NCBI GenBank assembly: GCA_026214975.1
Contig: JAOBSW010000894.1
Coordinates: 20,052 to 84,051, forward strand
Direction: 5' to 3'
Origin: Gentiana macrophylla
Taxonomy: Eukaryota; Streptophyta; Magnoliopsida; Gentianales; Gentianaceae
DNA length: 64,000 nt
In this document: positions 11,170-22,810 of the stretch, one piece after another
Layout of the letters: each line of letters begins with the position of its first letter
How positions within the stretch are numbered: position 1 is the first letter of the stretch
Notes under the pieces: generated by a model
Seen by the model: the letters and a program-made list of their open reading frames with translations, nothing else
Database searches by the model: none
Told to the model about the DNA's origin: nothing
Translations under genes and position numbers: made by a program

Positions 11170-12090
11170 AATGGCAAAACATGCCAAAAACGCAATCAGA
11201 TCCAAGGCTTATTTCTGGAGATCGAACCGTTGGAATAACAATTCCACCATTCAGATTGAAGAAGAATGACAGACGAACAAACTCTCCAAATTTCAAGCCG
11301 ATCGGAGTCTGTTTAGATGCCCGGTCGTCGCCGGAAAGTGTTGTTGTAACAATAAAACGCAGCAGAATTTCTAAACGCAAATGATCAATGGCCTCTTTCC
11401 AAAGTTTCAACCATTGGAATACGAATTCCACCGTTCATATTGTAGAAAAGGAAGGAACTAACAAACCCTCCAAATTTCATGCCGATCGGAGTATGTTTAG
11501 ATGCCCGATTGTCGCAAAAAGCTACTGTTGTATCACCAAAACGCAGCAACCCCAGAAACACAGTCAGATCGATGGCCTCTTTCCAGATTTTCAACCGTTG
11601 GAATAAGAATTCCACCGTTTAGACTGTAGAAAAGGAGGGACGAACAAACCCTACAAATTTCGTGCCGATCGGAGTTCGTTTAGATGCCCGATTGTTGCAA
11701 AAAAGCTACTGCAGTATCACCAAAACACAGCAGCCCCAAAAACGCTGTCAGATCGATGGCCTCTATCCAGAGTTTCAACCGTTGGAATAAGAATTCCACC
11801 GTTCAGATTGCAGGAAAAGGAGGGACGAACAAACACTCCAAATTTCGTGCCGATCGGAATCCGTTTAGAGGCCTGATCCTCGCCGGAAAGTTGTTGGCGT
11901 AACAGCAAAACGCAGCAGCCCCAGAAACGCAGTCAGATCCCCGGCTTATTGCCAGAGTTTCAACAATTGGAACAAGAATTCCACCGCTCAGATTTAAGAG
12001 GAAGGAGGGACGAACAAACCCTCCAAACTTCATGCCGATCGGAGTCCGTTAGGATGCCTGATCGTTCCCGGAAAGATACAAAGGTTAGAC
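11170..12090 (+). repeat. Tandem array 1 of element B: five copies of a ~184-bp unit
   Basis: The marker GCCGATCGGA occurs at 11297, 11481, 11664, 11849 and 12034, a spacing of 183-185 bp. Each unit also carries TTTCAACCGTTGGAAT and AATTCCACCGTTCAGA. Short ORFs on both strands here are by-products of the repeat. Confidence 0.92.
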
Positions 12091-12269
12091 AGTTCAACAT
12101 GAGCTCGGCCTCATGGATGAGCTCAGGCTCCAAAATCCGAGCTGAGCTCTTAATCTCCCCAGTACGAGCTCTCTAATTACAAGCTCTCTATCAGTGAGCT
12201 CTCTCATTACAAGGCATCCAGGTACGAGCCATCATGCAAATTTATTTACGTTTTTACAACTTAAATGAC

Positions 12270-12470
12270 CTATATTATTTTGGAACTCACCCTACCGAAC
12301 TGGCGGGTCGAGTTATCTTATTTTGGAACTCACCCTACCGAACTGGCGGGTCAAGATATCTTATTTTGGAACTCACCCTACTGAACTGGCGGGTCGAGTT
12401 ATCTTATTTTGGAACTTACCCTACCGAACTGGCGGGTCGAGCTATCTTATTTTGGAGCTCAATTTGAGTG
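12270..12470 (+). repeat. Tandem array 2 of element B: five copies of a 43-bp unit
   Basis: The unit contains TTTTGGAACTCACCCTACCG followed by AACTGGCGGGTC, with copies starting near 12282, 12325, 12368, 12411 and 12454. The fifth copy is diverged. Confidence 0.92.
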
Positions 12471-12689
12471 CATCTTTTATAAGACCGAGCTCGGCTCGGC
12501 ATTATATTCGAGCTCGCTCGCCGAGCGAATCATTTATAAGACCGACTTGATTCGGCATCATACCGAGCTTGCACTGAGCAAATCTTATGTAGTCCGCTCG
12601 CCATCTAAGCATGCTCCAACAGACTATGCCAAATAAGCAAACGGTACATTAATTTAATATTATTTTGTTTTCTATTACGCATGGTCTTT

Positions 12690-13400
12690 ATTGAGTTTGC
12701 AGGACAAACACACGATCAACAATATGCGGGAAGTCAGTACAAACCGGCCCAGCTCGCTCAAATAAAGTCCGAGAAGTCGACAAACCGGCCTGCGCCGCAA
12801 AAAACTATAAGTCTGCAGGACAGACCCAATGAACTGATCCGCAGGTCGGACTCAATAGAAGAACTAAACCGCGGTCGGTCTCAGAAAATTTTGCAAAGGA
12901 CAAACTATAAGTCTGCAGGACAGACCCAAAGAAATCGATCCGCAGTCGGACTCGCAGAGAGAAACCGAACCGCAGTCGGTCTCGAAAAAAGTTTGCAAAG
13001 GACAAACTATAAGTCTGGGCAGATGATCCAATGAATCGAGCCGTAGGTCGGACTCAGAAAAAGTTTGCAAAGGACAAACTCTATTAGTCAGCAGGACTGA
13101 CGAACTGAACTCCGCAGGTCGGACTCAGCAAAAAATTATTAGTTAGCAGGACTGACGAAATGAGAGCCGCAGGTCGGACTCAGAAAAAGTTTGCAAATGA
13201 CAAACTCTATTGGTCTGCAGGACAGACCCAACGAACTGAGCCGCAGGTCGGCCTCAGAAAAAGTTAGCAAAAGCCAAACTCTATTAGTCTGCAGGACAGA
13301 CCCAACGAACTGAGCCATAGGTCGGCCTCATAAAAATTTTGCAAAAGCCAAACTTAAATTCTGCAGGACAGACGGACTGAACTAATAATACGAACTGAGC
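12690..13400 (+). repeat. Tandem array 3 of element B: irregular ~65-100-bp units
   Basis: Units share GTCTGCAGGACAGACC, GCCGCAGGTCGGACTCAG and TTTGCAAAGGACAAACT, in about eight irregular copies. The core TCTG-CAGGA-CAGA is a small hairpin-forming inverted repeat and is shared with array 4. Confidence 0.85.
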
Positions 13401-13466
13401 TGCAAAGCAGACACAAAAAAGTTTGGCAAGTCCAGACCATACTGCAAGTCAAACGATAAGAACTTA

Positions 13467-13725
13467 AATACTTAGAAAGTTGAAGTAATCATACTTCCTA
13501 AGTCTGCAGGACAGATGATCAGTGCTTTCTATAATACTTAGAAAATTAAAGTAATCATACTTCCTAAGTCTGCAGGACAGACGATCAGCGCTTTCTATAA
13601 TACTTAGAAAGTTGAAGTAACCATACTTCCTAAGTCTGCAGGACAGACGATCAACGCTTTCTATAATACTTAGAAAGTTGAAGTAATCAAACTTCCTAAG
13701 TCTGCAGGACAGACGATCAGAGCAT
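13467..13725 (+). repeat. Tandem array 4 of element B: four copies of a 66-bp unit
   Basis: TCTGCAGGACAGA occurs at 13503, 13569, 13635 and 13701, exactly 66 bp apart. Because 66 is divisible by three, the minus strand stays open across the array, giving a repetitive ORF that I do not regard as a gene. Confidence 0.93.
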
Positions 13726-14230
13726 ACACTGAAGTACATCTTTCGAAAAGCAAAGCTTTGTAAAGGACGTACTTTAGGAGGGGTAAAGGACCCTAAGCTA
13801 TGCTTAAAACAAAATCAAAGGCAAAACCAAAAGACAAAGTAATAGCAATGAAGGGCTGAACGCCAAAGAAGAAAATATTACAGAACAAGTGCCAAAAAGG
13901 CACAAATTGTCAAGAACAAAAAATAACAAAAGTTGGAAAATATTGAAAAGTCTTTCAACATGTTTTTCAACAAAATAATAAAGGTTTGATCTTAAGAATT
14001 GGCAAAGCAGAATCTCGTTGTCGATGTTGATCTCGGGCGCACGGAGGGTCGAGTTGAAGACGATCGGCTTGTTAGCAAAGCAGGTCTGCGACCATACTTC
14101 ACTGCCAGATCTTCACCGGCTTGAAACTCCTTAAGCCTAGCCTCATAGATTTAACTACATCCTGGCTTGCAAAGCCTACCATGTTTAAGATTCTCAATGA
14201 TCAGCTGAGGGCATTGCTCTTTAGCCTGAT

Positions 14231-14548
14231 TCACGCCAAGGGTATACCCCCTTGGCTTAAGATGGAGCCAAGTAAAACCTTCAAGGCCCAAGTGAAGAGA
14301 ACAGAGCTCTTGTACTCATAAATGGATTGGGCGATCCGAGCGGGCATCTCGGCCTTAAGTCCACCATGATCAGCGTGGAGTTTGGGCAGGGCCTCATCTC
14401 GTTCAATGCTAGCAGTGCGCAGCTCCTTCAACTCAGCTTGTTGAGCGTGCATAATCTTCTTCAGATCAGCGATCTGGGCATCATTGGACAGAGACACGTC
14501 CTTGCATTTTTTATGACCGGCAGAAAGGTCAGCAATCCGTCGTTCCAA
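14231..14548 (-). pseudogene. Remnant of an antisense coiled-coil protein gene in element B
   Basis: A 105-residue minus-strand frame begins MERRIADLSAGHKK and is rich in heptad-like Leu/Ala/Glu/Lys stretches (IMHAQQAELKELRTASIERD), followed by KLHADHGGLKAEMPARIAQS. In plants, this kind of sequence is the C-terminal coiled-coil tail of proteins encoded antisense in Tat-type gypsy elements, next to a Transposase_28 (PF04195)-like domain. I do not see that domain intact upstream (14549-15450 on minus), which is interrupted by stops. The assignment rests on sequence style and on the parallel with E and G. Confidence 0.5.
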
Positions 14549-15970
14549 GGAAACCTTTTGAGTGGAGAAACTGTCCAGCCTGTTCCGAATCTCCTTCCTA
14601 GCTCTGATGACCTGACAAATGCATACATGGGTCAGTATGATAAAGGCAGCAAAAAAGAAAGAAAGTACGAAAGTATAAAATACTATACCACTGAGGCCTA
14701 GATCCTTGTCTGGCAGTTCGGACAGAAAGTCACCTTAGGGAACAGATCCCCCTCAGAAGCATCCTGATCTCCTCGATCAGCCCTGCCTCTCTTGCATCCA
14801 GATCATGAGCGCACTTGGAGCTCTCATAATCAGAACTGTCCAGGATGATCAGGCTATCATCTAGCTGATCAGTAGGCGGTGTGGGGTCAACCAAACCTCT
14901 TGTTGAAGACCTCGCAGGAAGATCTTCAGATTGATCTCGGGATTAGCCCAGCAGGCTCGGTTCAGACCACCCTAGAGCCTCGGGTTCGGGACTGTTTATT
15001 GTGCTCAGGCACAACCTTCTCTTCCTCAAATGCCCGCTCAAATACATCAGCAAAGTCGCCACTTTGCAAAAGAAGAAAAAGGCCTGAGCAAAGTTAGCAA
15101 AGTTGTGGGTCGATAATTAATCGCTTTCGTAATTTCTACGAGCAGAGATTATGTTGAGGGCAGGATGTCTATTGGACCCCTGGTTGAATAATTTCGACTT
15201 CAGATTCAGAGCAAGACTCAAACTCTCTCAATTGAAGCTGCTAGATGCAAGGTGCTTGCCTCATTAATCGGGAAAAACATAAGTTTAAAAAGAAGAACTC
15301 AAAAAAATGAGAGGAAATATGCTTACTTGGATTGCAAACTCTTGAGATAATGGAGATCTTCAGTTTAATAGCAAATGAAGAGAAGAGGGGGAGCCTGATT
15401 TGAAAAGACGGGTTATAACCCTTCTCCAGACGTGCAAACGACATCAGATATAGGAAAAGGTGAAAAACGCCTTGTATCCTGTAAAGTAATGATGGCCTAT
15501 TTAATAGACTGCCACCTGACAGTTGGGCAATTCAACACACGAGATCGGACAGGTCCGGCCGAACCGCCAAAATGGTGCAGATTTGACCAACTAGAAGAAA
15601 TATCAGATCAAAACAAAGCATAAACGAAATGCAAGTTCAAAATCTTAAGAAGCATTATGGTTGAGTATCGCCTGCACTCAGAGCAGGAGTAAAATTCTCC
15701 ACGAAGCATTCACTTGGGGCAGCTCGGCAGAGCCATTGAAGTAAGCGGCAAGCACCGGAGAAGGCACTAAACAAGGGGTTGGGGCGGCGTTCTCAAAAAC
15801 CGTTCCACCTCGGGATGACGCGGGCACGAATGACAGCGTCATAAAAGTAACTATGCCACTTGGCAGAGAAGACCATTGTAAAATTATACAAGTCTAGATG
15901 ACAGGGGCCGACCAACACCTCTAACAGATCCGACGTCACAATGAGTGTTCAGCCAGATCTTATAGGCTTA
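14549..15970. other. Element B interior with no recognisable gene
   Basis: Stop-rich on both strands. It may hold the eroded N-terminal part of the antisense gene (acidic, Ser-rich reading on minus near 14800-15100), followed by untranslated sequence up to the right LTR. No clear polypurine tract is seen before 15971. Confidence 0.5.
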
Positions 15971-16603
15971 TGATGATGCCCGACCCGAACTATGCCACGT
16001 GTCATCCTCTTAAGTCGTATAATAGATGACTAGCCTTTTAAATGTAAGGCATTAAGGGCCAGGAGCCCAGAATCATACCTAAGGGCAGGTCCCTTACCCT
16101 AGGTAGGAGATCGGCACAAACACCTCCTCCAACCACCGAAGGTCGGCTAAGGCTTGGCGAAGAGGAGGTGCCCAGTTCGGCCATAGTGGCCTTGGGGGCT
16201 GAACGCAGGATGCTCAGACCTGCCCCTCTGTTATTCCATATACGGGATAACTAAAATAAGGGAAGAATCCTAGGTCATAAAGACTCTGATCCTAACATTT
16301 AAATATGTCCATAATTATCCCTAAATTATAGAGATTTATGCGTGTATATCCTTAGGGAAATAATAATATTAATAATAATAATACAAATCCTTGTAGAACA
16401 AGGAAAGGGATAAATAATCCCCTATATAAACAACCCTAAGGAACTACGAAAGACTTGATTCCTGAAACATGACAGGATACGTAGGAAACTTGAGAGAAAT
16501 AACTCTCAAACTCAGTCTAAAAATCACCAAAAAAACATCCCTCGTTCATATTACCCTAGATTAAACGGCCCGAATAATTATTAGACGAAATCCAGCATCG
16601 TCA
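15971..16603 (+). repeat. Element B right LTR
   Basis: Begins TGATGATGCCCGACCCGAAC and ends ATCGTCA. It is followed by the target duplication CTTTA at 16604-16608. Confidence 0.92.
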
Positions 16604-16642
16604 CTTTAATAAAAAAAACTGCAATCTTCTCTTCTAGTCCGG

Positions 16643-17527
16643 TGACACCAAACTGATCCAGCAACAAGCTGATCAAACATTTTCATATTTACTAAAAACA
16701 TCCTTGTATCTACGAAATTGTTTACTGTTCTTATATCTCAGTTTACATCTATTCTGAGTTATAAGATCGTGTCTTGATTCAGATTTATCTGAGTAATCTA
16801 GGTTGAGACTGGGCTGTGGTGATTCTTCTGGGGATCTAGCTTGAGCTTTAGGATTGCACTAAAGCTTGTTTCTGGCACCAGTCATCTCCATCATGAACTG
16901 TGTGTTCACATCAGTAAGTTCACGTGTTACTTTTGCTTTCAAGTTGCTATCTTTCTGTGTGTGTAGAATTATAGAACTATGTTAGAAAAGTAAGTTAAGT
17001 TTGTATAAGTTATATTGTATTGATTTTCAGAAACAGAACTGTGTTTGAATCCCTGTGACTATGCCACTGTTTTGTTTGGGGTTCATACATTACAATGTGA
17101 TCTGAAAACTCAATAAGTTTGAACAAGCTTAACCATCTTGTATTTTATTTTCAGTTCTGAAAATCCGGTGTAATCTGTAACATTAAAGCATATAGTGAAA
17201 TATGTGAATGTGTATTTGATATTAATACATTGGACTGTATGATAGTTTAAACAACTATTAAAATCTGTGTATGTGATTTGGAATCAAATTAGAAACACAC
17301 TTAAAAACTCTGTATGCTAATTGATTAGGTTTTAACGTGTTAAAATCTTTAATCAATATTTGATCACAAGAACATTTACCTATACACGTTGATTTAGCTA
17401 GATCTTCCACCTAGTTTATTATCAATATTAGGTTAATTAATTTAAACTCCAAAAGGCTAAAAAAATTAAAAGCCGTAATATCCTATTCACCCCCTCTAGG
17501 ATATATATTACGCATACCGATCCAACA
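16643..17527 (+). repeat. SIRE-like copia LTR, left copy (element C)
   Basis: About 885 bp, from TGACACCAAACTGATCC to CCGATCCAACA, matching 22811-23713. The segment TTCACCCCCTCTAGGATATA near the end is typical of SIRE-like LTRs. A primer site follows at once. Confidence 0.8.
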
Positions 17528-17529
17528 AG

Positions 17530-17541
17530 TGGTATCGGAGC
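17530..17541 (+). other. Element C primer binding site
   Basis: TGGTATCGGAGC lies two bases after the LTR. It is the same variant as in element A. Confidence 0.85.
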
Positions 17542-17746
17542 TTGGTTTCTTGTGAATCAAATCTCGATTTTGCTCGCTTAATTATTGTCTTTGAAAACCT
17601 ATTGTTTGTTAAAATTTGCTTCTGTGAAATAACATGCTAAATACTGTATATTTGTTCTGTGTTTGTTGTGTTATAGCTGCTGAATTACTGCCTATTGAAC
17701 TGTGATAATCTGCAGGTGTTGTAATCTTTCTCCGGCCAGAAATGAA

Positions 17747-19049
17747 GTAAGCCCGGAGATTCCTGAAACTCCTACTCCTGAGGCTCCTATTGCTGAAAAT
17801 AGACCCATGGGTGATGAAACCTTAGCAAATGGTGAACCCCGTGGTGAACAACATACTGAACACAATGAGCAGCCTGCTCCTACCCGACAACGCACTTAGG
17901 ATATAGCTCATACTTCAGATCTAATCATTGGAGATCCCACTGCTGGTGTATCCACTTGACGGTCCACACTTCCCCCTCCTTTTACTGTTTTGGTATCTTT
18001 AATTGAACCTAAAATATAAAGAAGCACTAGTAGACACAGATTGGGTGATAGCCATGCAAGAGGAGTTACATCCATTCAAAAGAAATGATGTATGGGAAGT
18101 AGTCCCTTTACCTCCCAAGACACACACTATAGGAACAAGATGGGTCTTTAGGAATAAAATGGATGAAAATGGGGTAGTCGTTCGGAATAAGGCCCGACTG
18201 GTGGCATAAGGGTATTGCCAAGAGGAAGGCATCGACTACGATGAAACCTTTGCTCCAGTTGCTCGACTTGAAGCCATTCGCCTACTTATAGCGTTTGCAT
18301 CTGCTTTTGACCTAAAGTTATTCCAAATGGATGTAAAGAGTGTGTTTTTGAACGGTCTTATCAAGGAGGAAGTGTCTGTTCGCCAACCTCCGGGGTTTGA
18401 GGATACACTTCACCGAGATCATGTCTACCGTCTTAAGAAGGCACTTTATGGCTTGAAGCAAGCCCCCCGAGCCTGGTACGACCGGCTATCATCTATGTTA
18501 CTGCAGGAACATGGTTTCTCTAGGGGTAGAGTAGATAATACTCTATTCATTAAGAAATCTGGTTTAGATATCCTGATTGCTCAGGTATATGTAGATGATA
18601 TCATTTTTGGTTCCACCAATCCCGACCTATGCACCGAGTTTGAGACTTTGATGAAGTCTAACTTTGAGATGTCGGCTATGGGAGAGCTCACTTTCTTCCT
18701 TGGTCTACAAATCAAACAAACTCCTTCAGGAACACATGTTAGTCAAACCAAATACATTAAAGACATGCTCACTAAATTCAAGTTTGACACACTTAAGCCT
18801 GCAAGCACGCCTATGACCTCATCTGTCAGGCTGACTATGGATGAAGATGACCAACCTTTTGACCAACACCTTTATAGATCCATGATAGGCTCCCTACTTT
18901 ATTTGACTCGCTTGTCGAATTCTATATTATGTTTGCCGCTTGTCTATGTGCACGATTCCAAGCAAACCCTAAGATGTCCACTTTGGAGCATTCAAACAAA
19001 TCTTTCCCACGACAAAAATCTAGTTATAATATGTCTCCCAATATTATAG
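17747..19049 (+). pseudogene. Element C pol remnant: linker and copia reverse transcriptase
   Basis: Only about 200 bases separate the primer site from the pre-reverse-transcriptase linker, so gag, protease and integrase are deleted. The linker piece (17702-17896) is followed after stops by a good reverse transcriptase. A first piece (18003-18209) has DTDWVIAMQEELHPFKRN, VFRNKMDENGV and KARLVA, then a stop; the second (18327-19049) has [34 protein letters not shown], the catalytic [26 protein letters not shown] and YIKDMLTKF. It ends in a frame change before RNase H. The strand and order agree with the LTR and primer site. Confidence 0.88.
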
Positions 19050-20100
19050 TGACAATGAAGAGCTCTTGTTCGGATCCAACTGATCGGCCCACGTCGAGAG
19101 TTGACCTACCTCGGGTATATCGTCATTATCGAGATATGATCGTTATGAGATCTCATGAATACTTGGGTTACAACTCGACTAAGAATCTTGCGGTGATTGG
19201 CCCACGTTAGGACCGTCTGATTTTAGAGACATGAGGTTGACTATCACATAGGCGATGTGAATTGTCAAAGAGTTGGCTAGTCAAACCATCGAAAGTCGCG
19301 TTGGACGCGATTGGTAACGGAAGTACCTACCCGTCGAAAATTGACCCGGTCGATCGCCCACATCGGGATCGAGTCAACTAGATAGGATTCCAGCCACTAA
19401 AGAATTTTGGAAAGTTCTTGAAAGTCAATTGTGAGTAGTTGACTAGTGGGAGCAAATCATAATCCCAAAGACCATATTTAATTTTGCATGTATAAACAAC
19501 AACACCCTTTTATCTTCATTTTATGTTGTAGTTTTAGCAAATTTAATTTATGTTTTGTATTCTCGATAGTTAAAAACCAAAATTAAATGACTGTTACCTT
19601 TTGAGAAATGTTTTCAAGTTGGTTAAGTAATTTTAATCCTTTAAAAATAAGCAAATGACACGAGTAATCGCGTTTTCGTAGTTGAAGACAAGGAGGCTAC
19701 ATGTTTGATGGAGTCCTCTAAAGACTTTAATTATTAACGGAAACTCACATATTGGACATAAATGTTGGGATATTGTTGTGCCCACAATAATCCGTATATG
19801 GTTTGATTAATTTTACAATACCTAAATTTATGTGTTATATATATTTATCTATTACCAACCCTGCCAAGAAGTCATATGACTTACAAAGGCATTTATTTAT
19901 TTTGCAGGTACCATGAAATACACCATAAATGATTAAATCAAAATGTGTATGATATATATAATTATCATCACCAATTTATATGATATGATGTTGTAACAAT
20001 ATAAAATAAAAATATGATCCCGCACACCATTTAGATACAGAAATATGTTCAACTCATGATTGGGCCAACCTTTACATTAAAATCGGCCCACCATTTTTAT
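19050..20100. other. Decayed sequence downstream of the reverse transcriptase remnant
   Basis: No ORF or repeat is recognised. The first ~400 bases have an unusual density of TCGA and CGAT words and look scrambled; the rest is AT-rich. It may be the end of element C or unrelated insertions. Confidence 0.4.
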
Positions 20101-20700
20101 TAAACATTCTAATTCTTGGCCAAATAGACATGTTTCAGCCCCATTTACCCAAATCCCATCTCCTTACCCATTTTCAGCCCTCAACCCAAAATAAAAACAA
20201 TATTACCCTACTATATAAACTTAAATTAACCAACAACCTTCTTTCAGACAAACAGTCGCCCCTCTTCTCCATTTCTCTCCCTCCTTCAGACACAAAGAAA
20301 TTCCTCTCCTCAACATCCGAAATCCTTTGTCCCAATTTCCTCTATGATTCTATATCGTGTTCCTCAAATCTCTAGCATCTCATCTTCATATCCGGTATGT
20401 CCGCAAATCAATTAAGATAATCTCTATATTATCAACAGAGTCTGTTTCTTCTCAAAAGACTCAGCCTTTGATGAACACTGGCCTGATTAAAAGATGATCG
20501 AATGATTTTAAATGGAAAAAATTCATCTAATCAAGAATAGGTCAAGCTTCAGATACTTTATCTGAGCTTCGATTAAAGAAAAGATGCATCTTTTATGCTC
20601 CGGTGAATTTCCGGCCACTATATGAATACAGGTAAAGTCCAAATTACGAATCTGGGACAGGTAGTATGGCTAAAGACTGTGTCTTTGTTCTTGTAGGTAT
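20101..20700 (+). promoter_or_regulatory. Promoter-like patch with TATA box, 5' UTR-like leader and possible splice sites
   Basis: A TATATAAA box (20212-20219) is followed about 28 bp later by TTCAGACAAA and a long C/T-rich leader, then several possible splice signals (ATACAGGTAAAGT near 20624-20636; TTCTTGTAGGTA near 20690). It resembles the start of a plant gene, but I find no following coding exon. The layout parallels the patch at 5958-6328. Confidence 0.35.
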
Positions 20701-21326
20701 TTCGAGTCTGCACCTGGTAGAATTAATTCTCGATTTATGACCAAAGTCTTAAAGATTGATAAATCTGGGTCAGTTTTATTTCGATTCATAAGTCTGGGTC
20801 ATCTTCTTGATAAAATCGTGTTAGTTATATCTCTATTGGAGGTTCAAATCTGAGTATTATACTAATGTGTGTATATGAAAATTAAACTCTAAAAACAGTC
20901 AGATTCAAACTTGACAAAGTAAATAAGATTATGTTTTGATTGATTACTCTAGGTCATTATATTGATGAAATTAGGTTACGTGCTATGTTTGTTTTGTTGT
21001 CAAAATCCTGATTAATGATTCACTAGCATTTGCATCACTTGCATGTCCCATTCGGTTAAAGATTTGATGAAATCGTGTGATTTATGAGTCAAATCTAGAG
21101 TATTGATCTTGAGAAATGATGTACTCCATGCTCATCTGCTATGAACTCAAAGTATGTTCTATATAGCCGAGATGAAGCATTTTCGGGTTACACGTGCCTT
21201 CAGATTCGGTGTGATATGAACCTACATCTATATTCATGACACACCTATACTCCTTTCTTTTCGCCACACTCGGGAATACTTTGCATCTATATATACATAT
21301 TTTGCTAAAACTCATCTTCTTGTATG

Positions 21327-21328
<2 letters not shown>

Positions 21329-21390
<62 letters not shown>
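21329..21390. repeat. (TA)n microsatellite
   Basis: About 60 bases of almost pure TA, preceded by TATG units. Tyr/Ile ORFs across it are artefacts. Confidence 0.97.
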
Positions 21391-21391
<1 letters not shown>

Positions 21392-21599
21392 TTGATATTC
21401 ATTATGTTCTTTGTATTTAAATAATTAAAATCGAAATAAATAAATTAAGTTAAATTGTTGGTCTCTCTATGTACTTCTCTCGATTGTCTTTTGATGTTCT
21501 CAAACCGACTTCTCTTGTTCTAATAAAGTCTTTCTTAAAAACTCAACAGCTTTTCCTTGAATACATCAACTCTATATGTTTTAAAGATAATGATGGACT

Positions 21600-22810
21600 T
21601 TTTGCATTACCTCATTCATTGCTTCTCATATTTAGTATAGGTGCGTAAGCCACTCGTGAGTAGGTACAAAGTCGCTCGTGAGAGTTTTTGGATAAATAAG
21701 AAGTGCGTGCTACTCCTCTGACGAGCATTAAAATCCTCGATAAGAAGTTATGCTGGAAGAACTGATAGCAAGGGATCCACATGCGACCCTTGAAACTGAT
21801 ATGCTCTTTGCGGAGTTCGAGATATGCATGTGGACTTTGAGGCTGTCTTTATCCCATGATCGATTTTGACGTAGCGGCTCACACTGCCCTAAGATTTTTT
21901 TATTTACTGCTATTATAGAAGGCAGTATTGGGTGTACTTGTATAAGAAAGTAGTGTAAGAACTCGCTATAAACGAGTTCTTTCACTCGCTTCATTTCATC
22001 GTGCTCGTACCTTTCTGCCTTGCTATAATTCCTCCCCCTCCGCTAAACCATTTATTGGCGCATCAGCAGCTACATATGATATTGTGTATTAATTTTCCGC
22101 TCAGAGAAGTAGTTCTTTGATTTCTTTTTATAGTACTATATATGAATAGAAAGACAGATCCATCATCTGATTTAGATTTATATATATAAAAAAGAATTGA
22201 TTTCATTCAACCTTTGTTTGATTCAAAGAACTGCGCTTAGACCCCCCGCTCATGAAAAGGCTCTGCTGCAATGGATGAGTCGGACCAACCCAACCGGCGA
22301 TTTCTGACAAGTCTTTCTTTTTTAAGAGGTGCGAAGCCACTCGACCTACGGGAGAGGTACGAAGTCACTCGAACGTATGTGAGAGGATTTAATGCTCGAC
22401 AGAGGAAGAAACGGAACTATTTATTCGTGTAACTATGGCTCCTCTTTTTGGAAATAAAAGAGTTTCACGGGAATTGTCTTGATCGGCGGATATCATTGAG
22501 ATAAAAATAGGAATAAGTGTTGACGATGGAATGAGTAAAGAAAGAAGCTACAAGTCTCGATGTATACGAAAGGCACATGTTTGTTTGTCTTTCTTTCGAT
22601 TTCATTGATTGCAAAAAATCCTTACTCTATAGGGGCGCTAGCGCTTGACTAATATTATTGAAAAGGGGCCTAAGAACGTAAAATAGGCTGCTACTCTAGG
22701 CTCGCTTTGCTTCTTCTTGCTCCACCCCTTATCGATCATGGACTTGACTTCATTCATTTCGAAATGGCTCAGTAAATGTTTCTACCATTTGCTGGCCTAT
22801 ATATTCCCAG
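21600..22810. other. Possible organelle-derived (mitochondrial-like) insertion
   Basis: Composition differs from the AT-rich neighbours. Short phrases recur in variants of GGTACGAAGTCACTCG (near 21640, 21663, 22327 and 22357), and stretches such as GGCTCGCTTTGCTTCTTCTT resemble plant mitochondrial intergenic DNA to me. There is no intact gene. The block ends exactly where the right copy of LTR C starts. This is an impression from style, not a match. Confidence 0.3.

Larger units (their letters stand above)
6329..16603 (+). mobile_element. Element B: non-autonomous gypsy-type (LARD-like) LTR element, host to element F
   Basis: LTRs of about 631-633 bp begin TGATGAT and end ATCATCA or GTCA, and are flanked by an exact 5-bp target duplication CTTTA (6324-6328 and 16604-16608). 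Without the nested copia element, B is about 6.1 kb. I see no gag, protease, reverse transcriptase or integrase. The interior holds four tandem arrays and a minus-strand coiled-coil ORF that resembles the tail of antisense proteins found in Tat-type elements. That makes B a large non-autonomous derivative probably mobilised by a Tat-lineage relative. The strand is given as plus because the antisense ORF lies on minus, as in E and G; the primer site is not recognisable. Confidence 0.8.

Noticed and set aside
11168..12033. Overlapping ORFs on both strands in the 184-bp array
   Set aside because: By-products of the tandem repeat; the reading frame changes from copy to copy.
12234..12636. Overlapping plus-strand ORFs with ELTLPNWRV-like repeats
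   Set aside because: Translations of the 43-bp array in three frames.
13464..13739. 91-codon minus-strand ORF with a repeated 22-residue unit
   Set aside because: The repeat period of 66 bp is divisible by three, so the array stays open by arithmetic. There is no start context or homology.
21139..21424. ORFs rich in Tyr-Ile on both strands
   Set aside because: They translate the (TA)n microsatellite; the same applies to 39475-39801.
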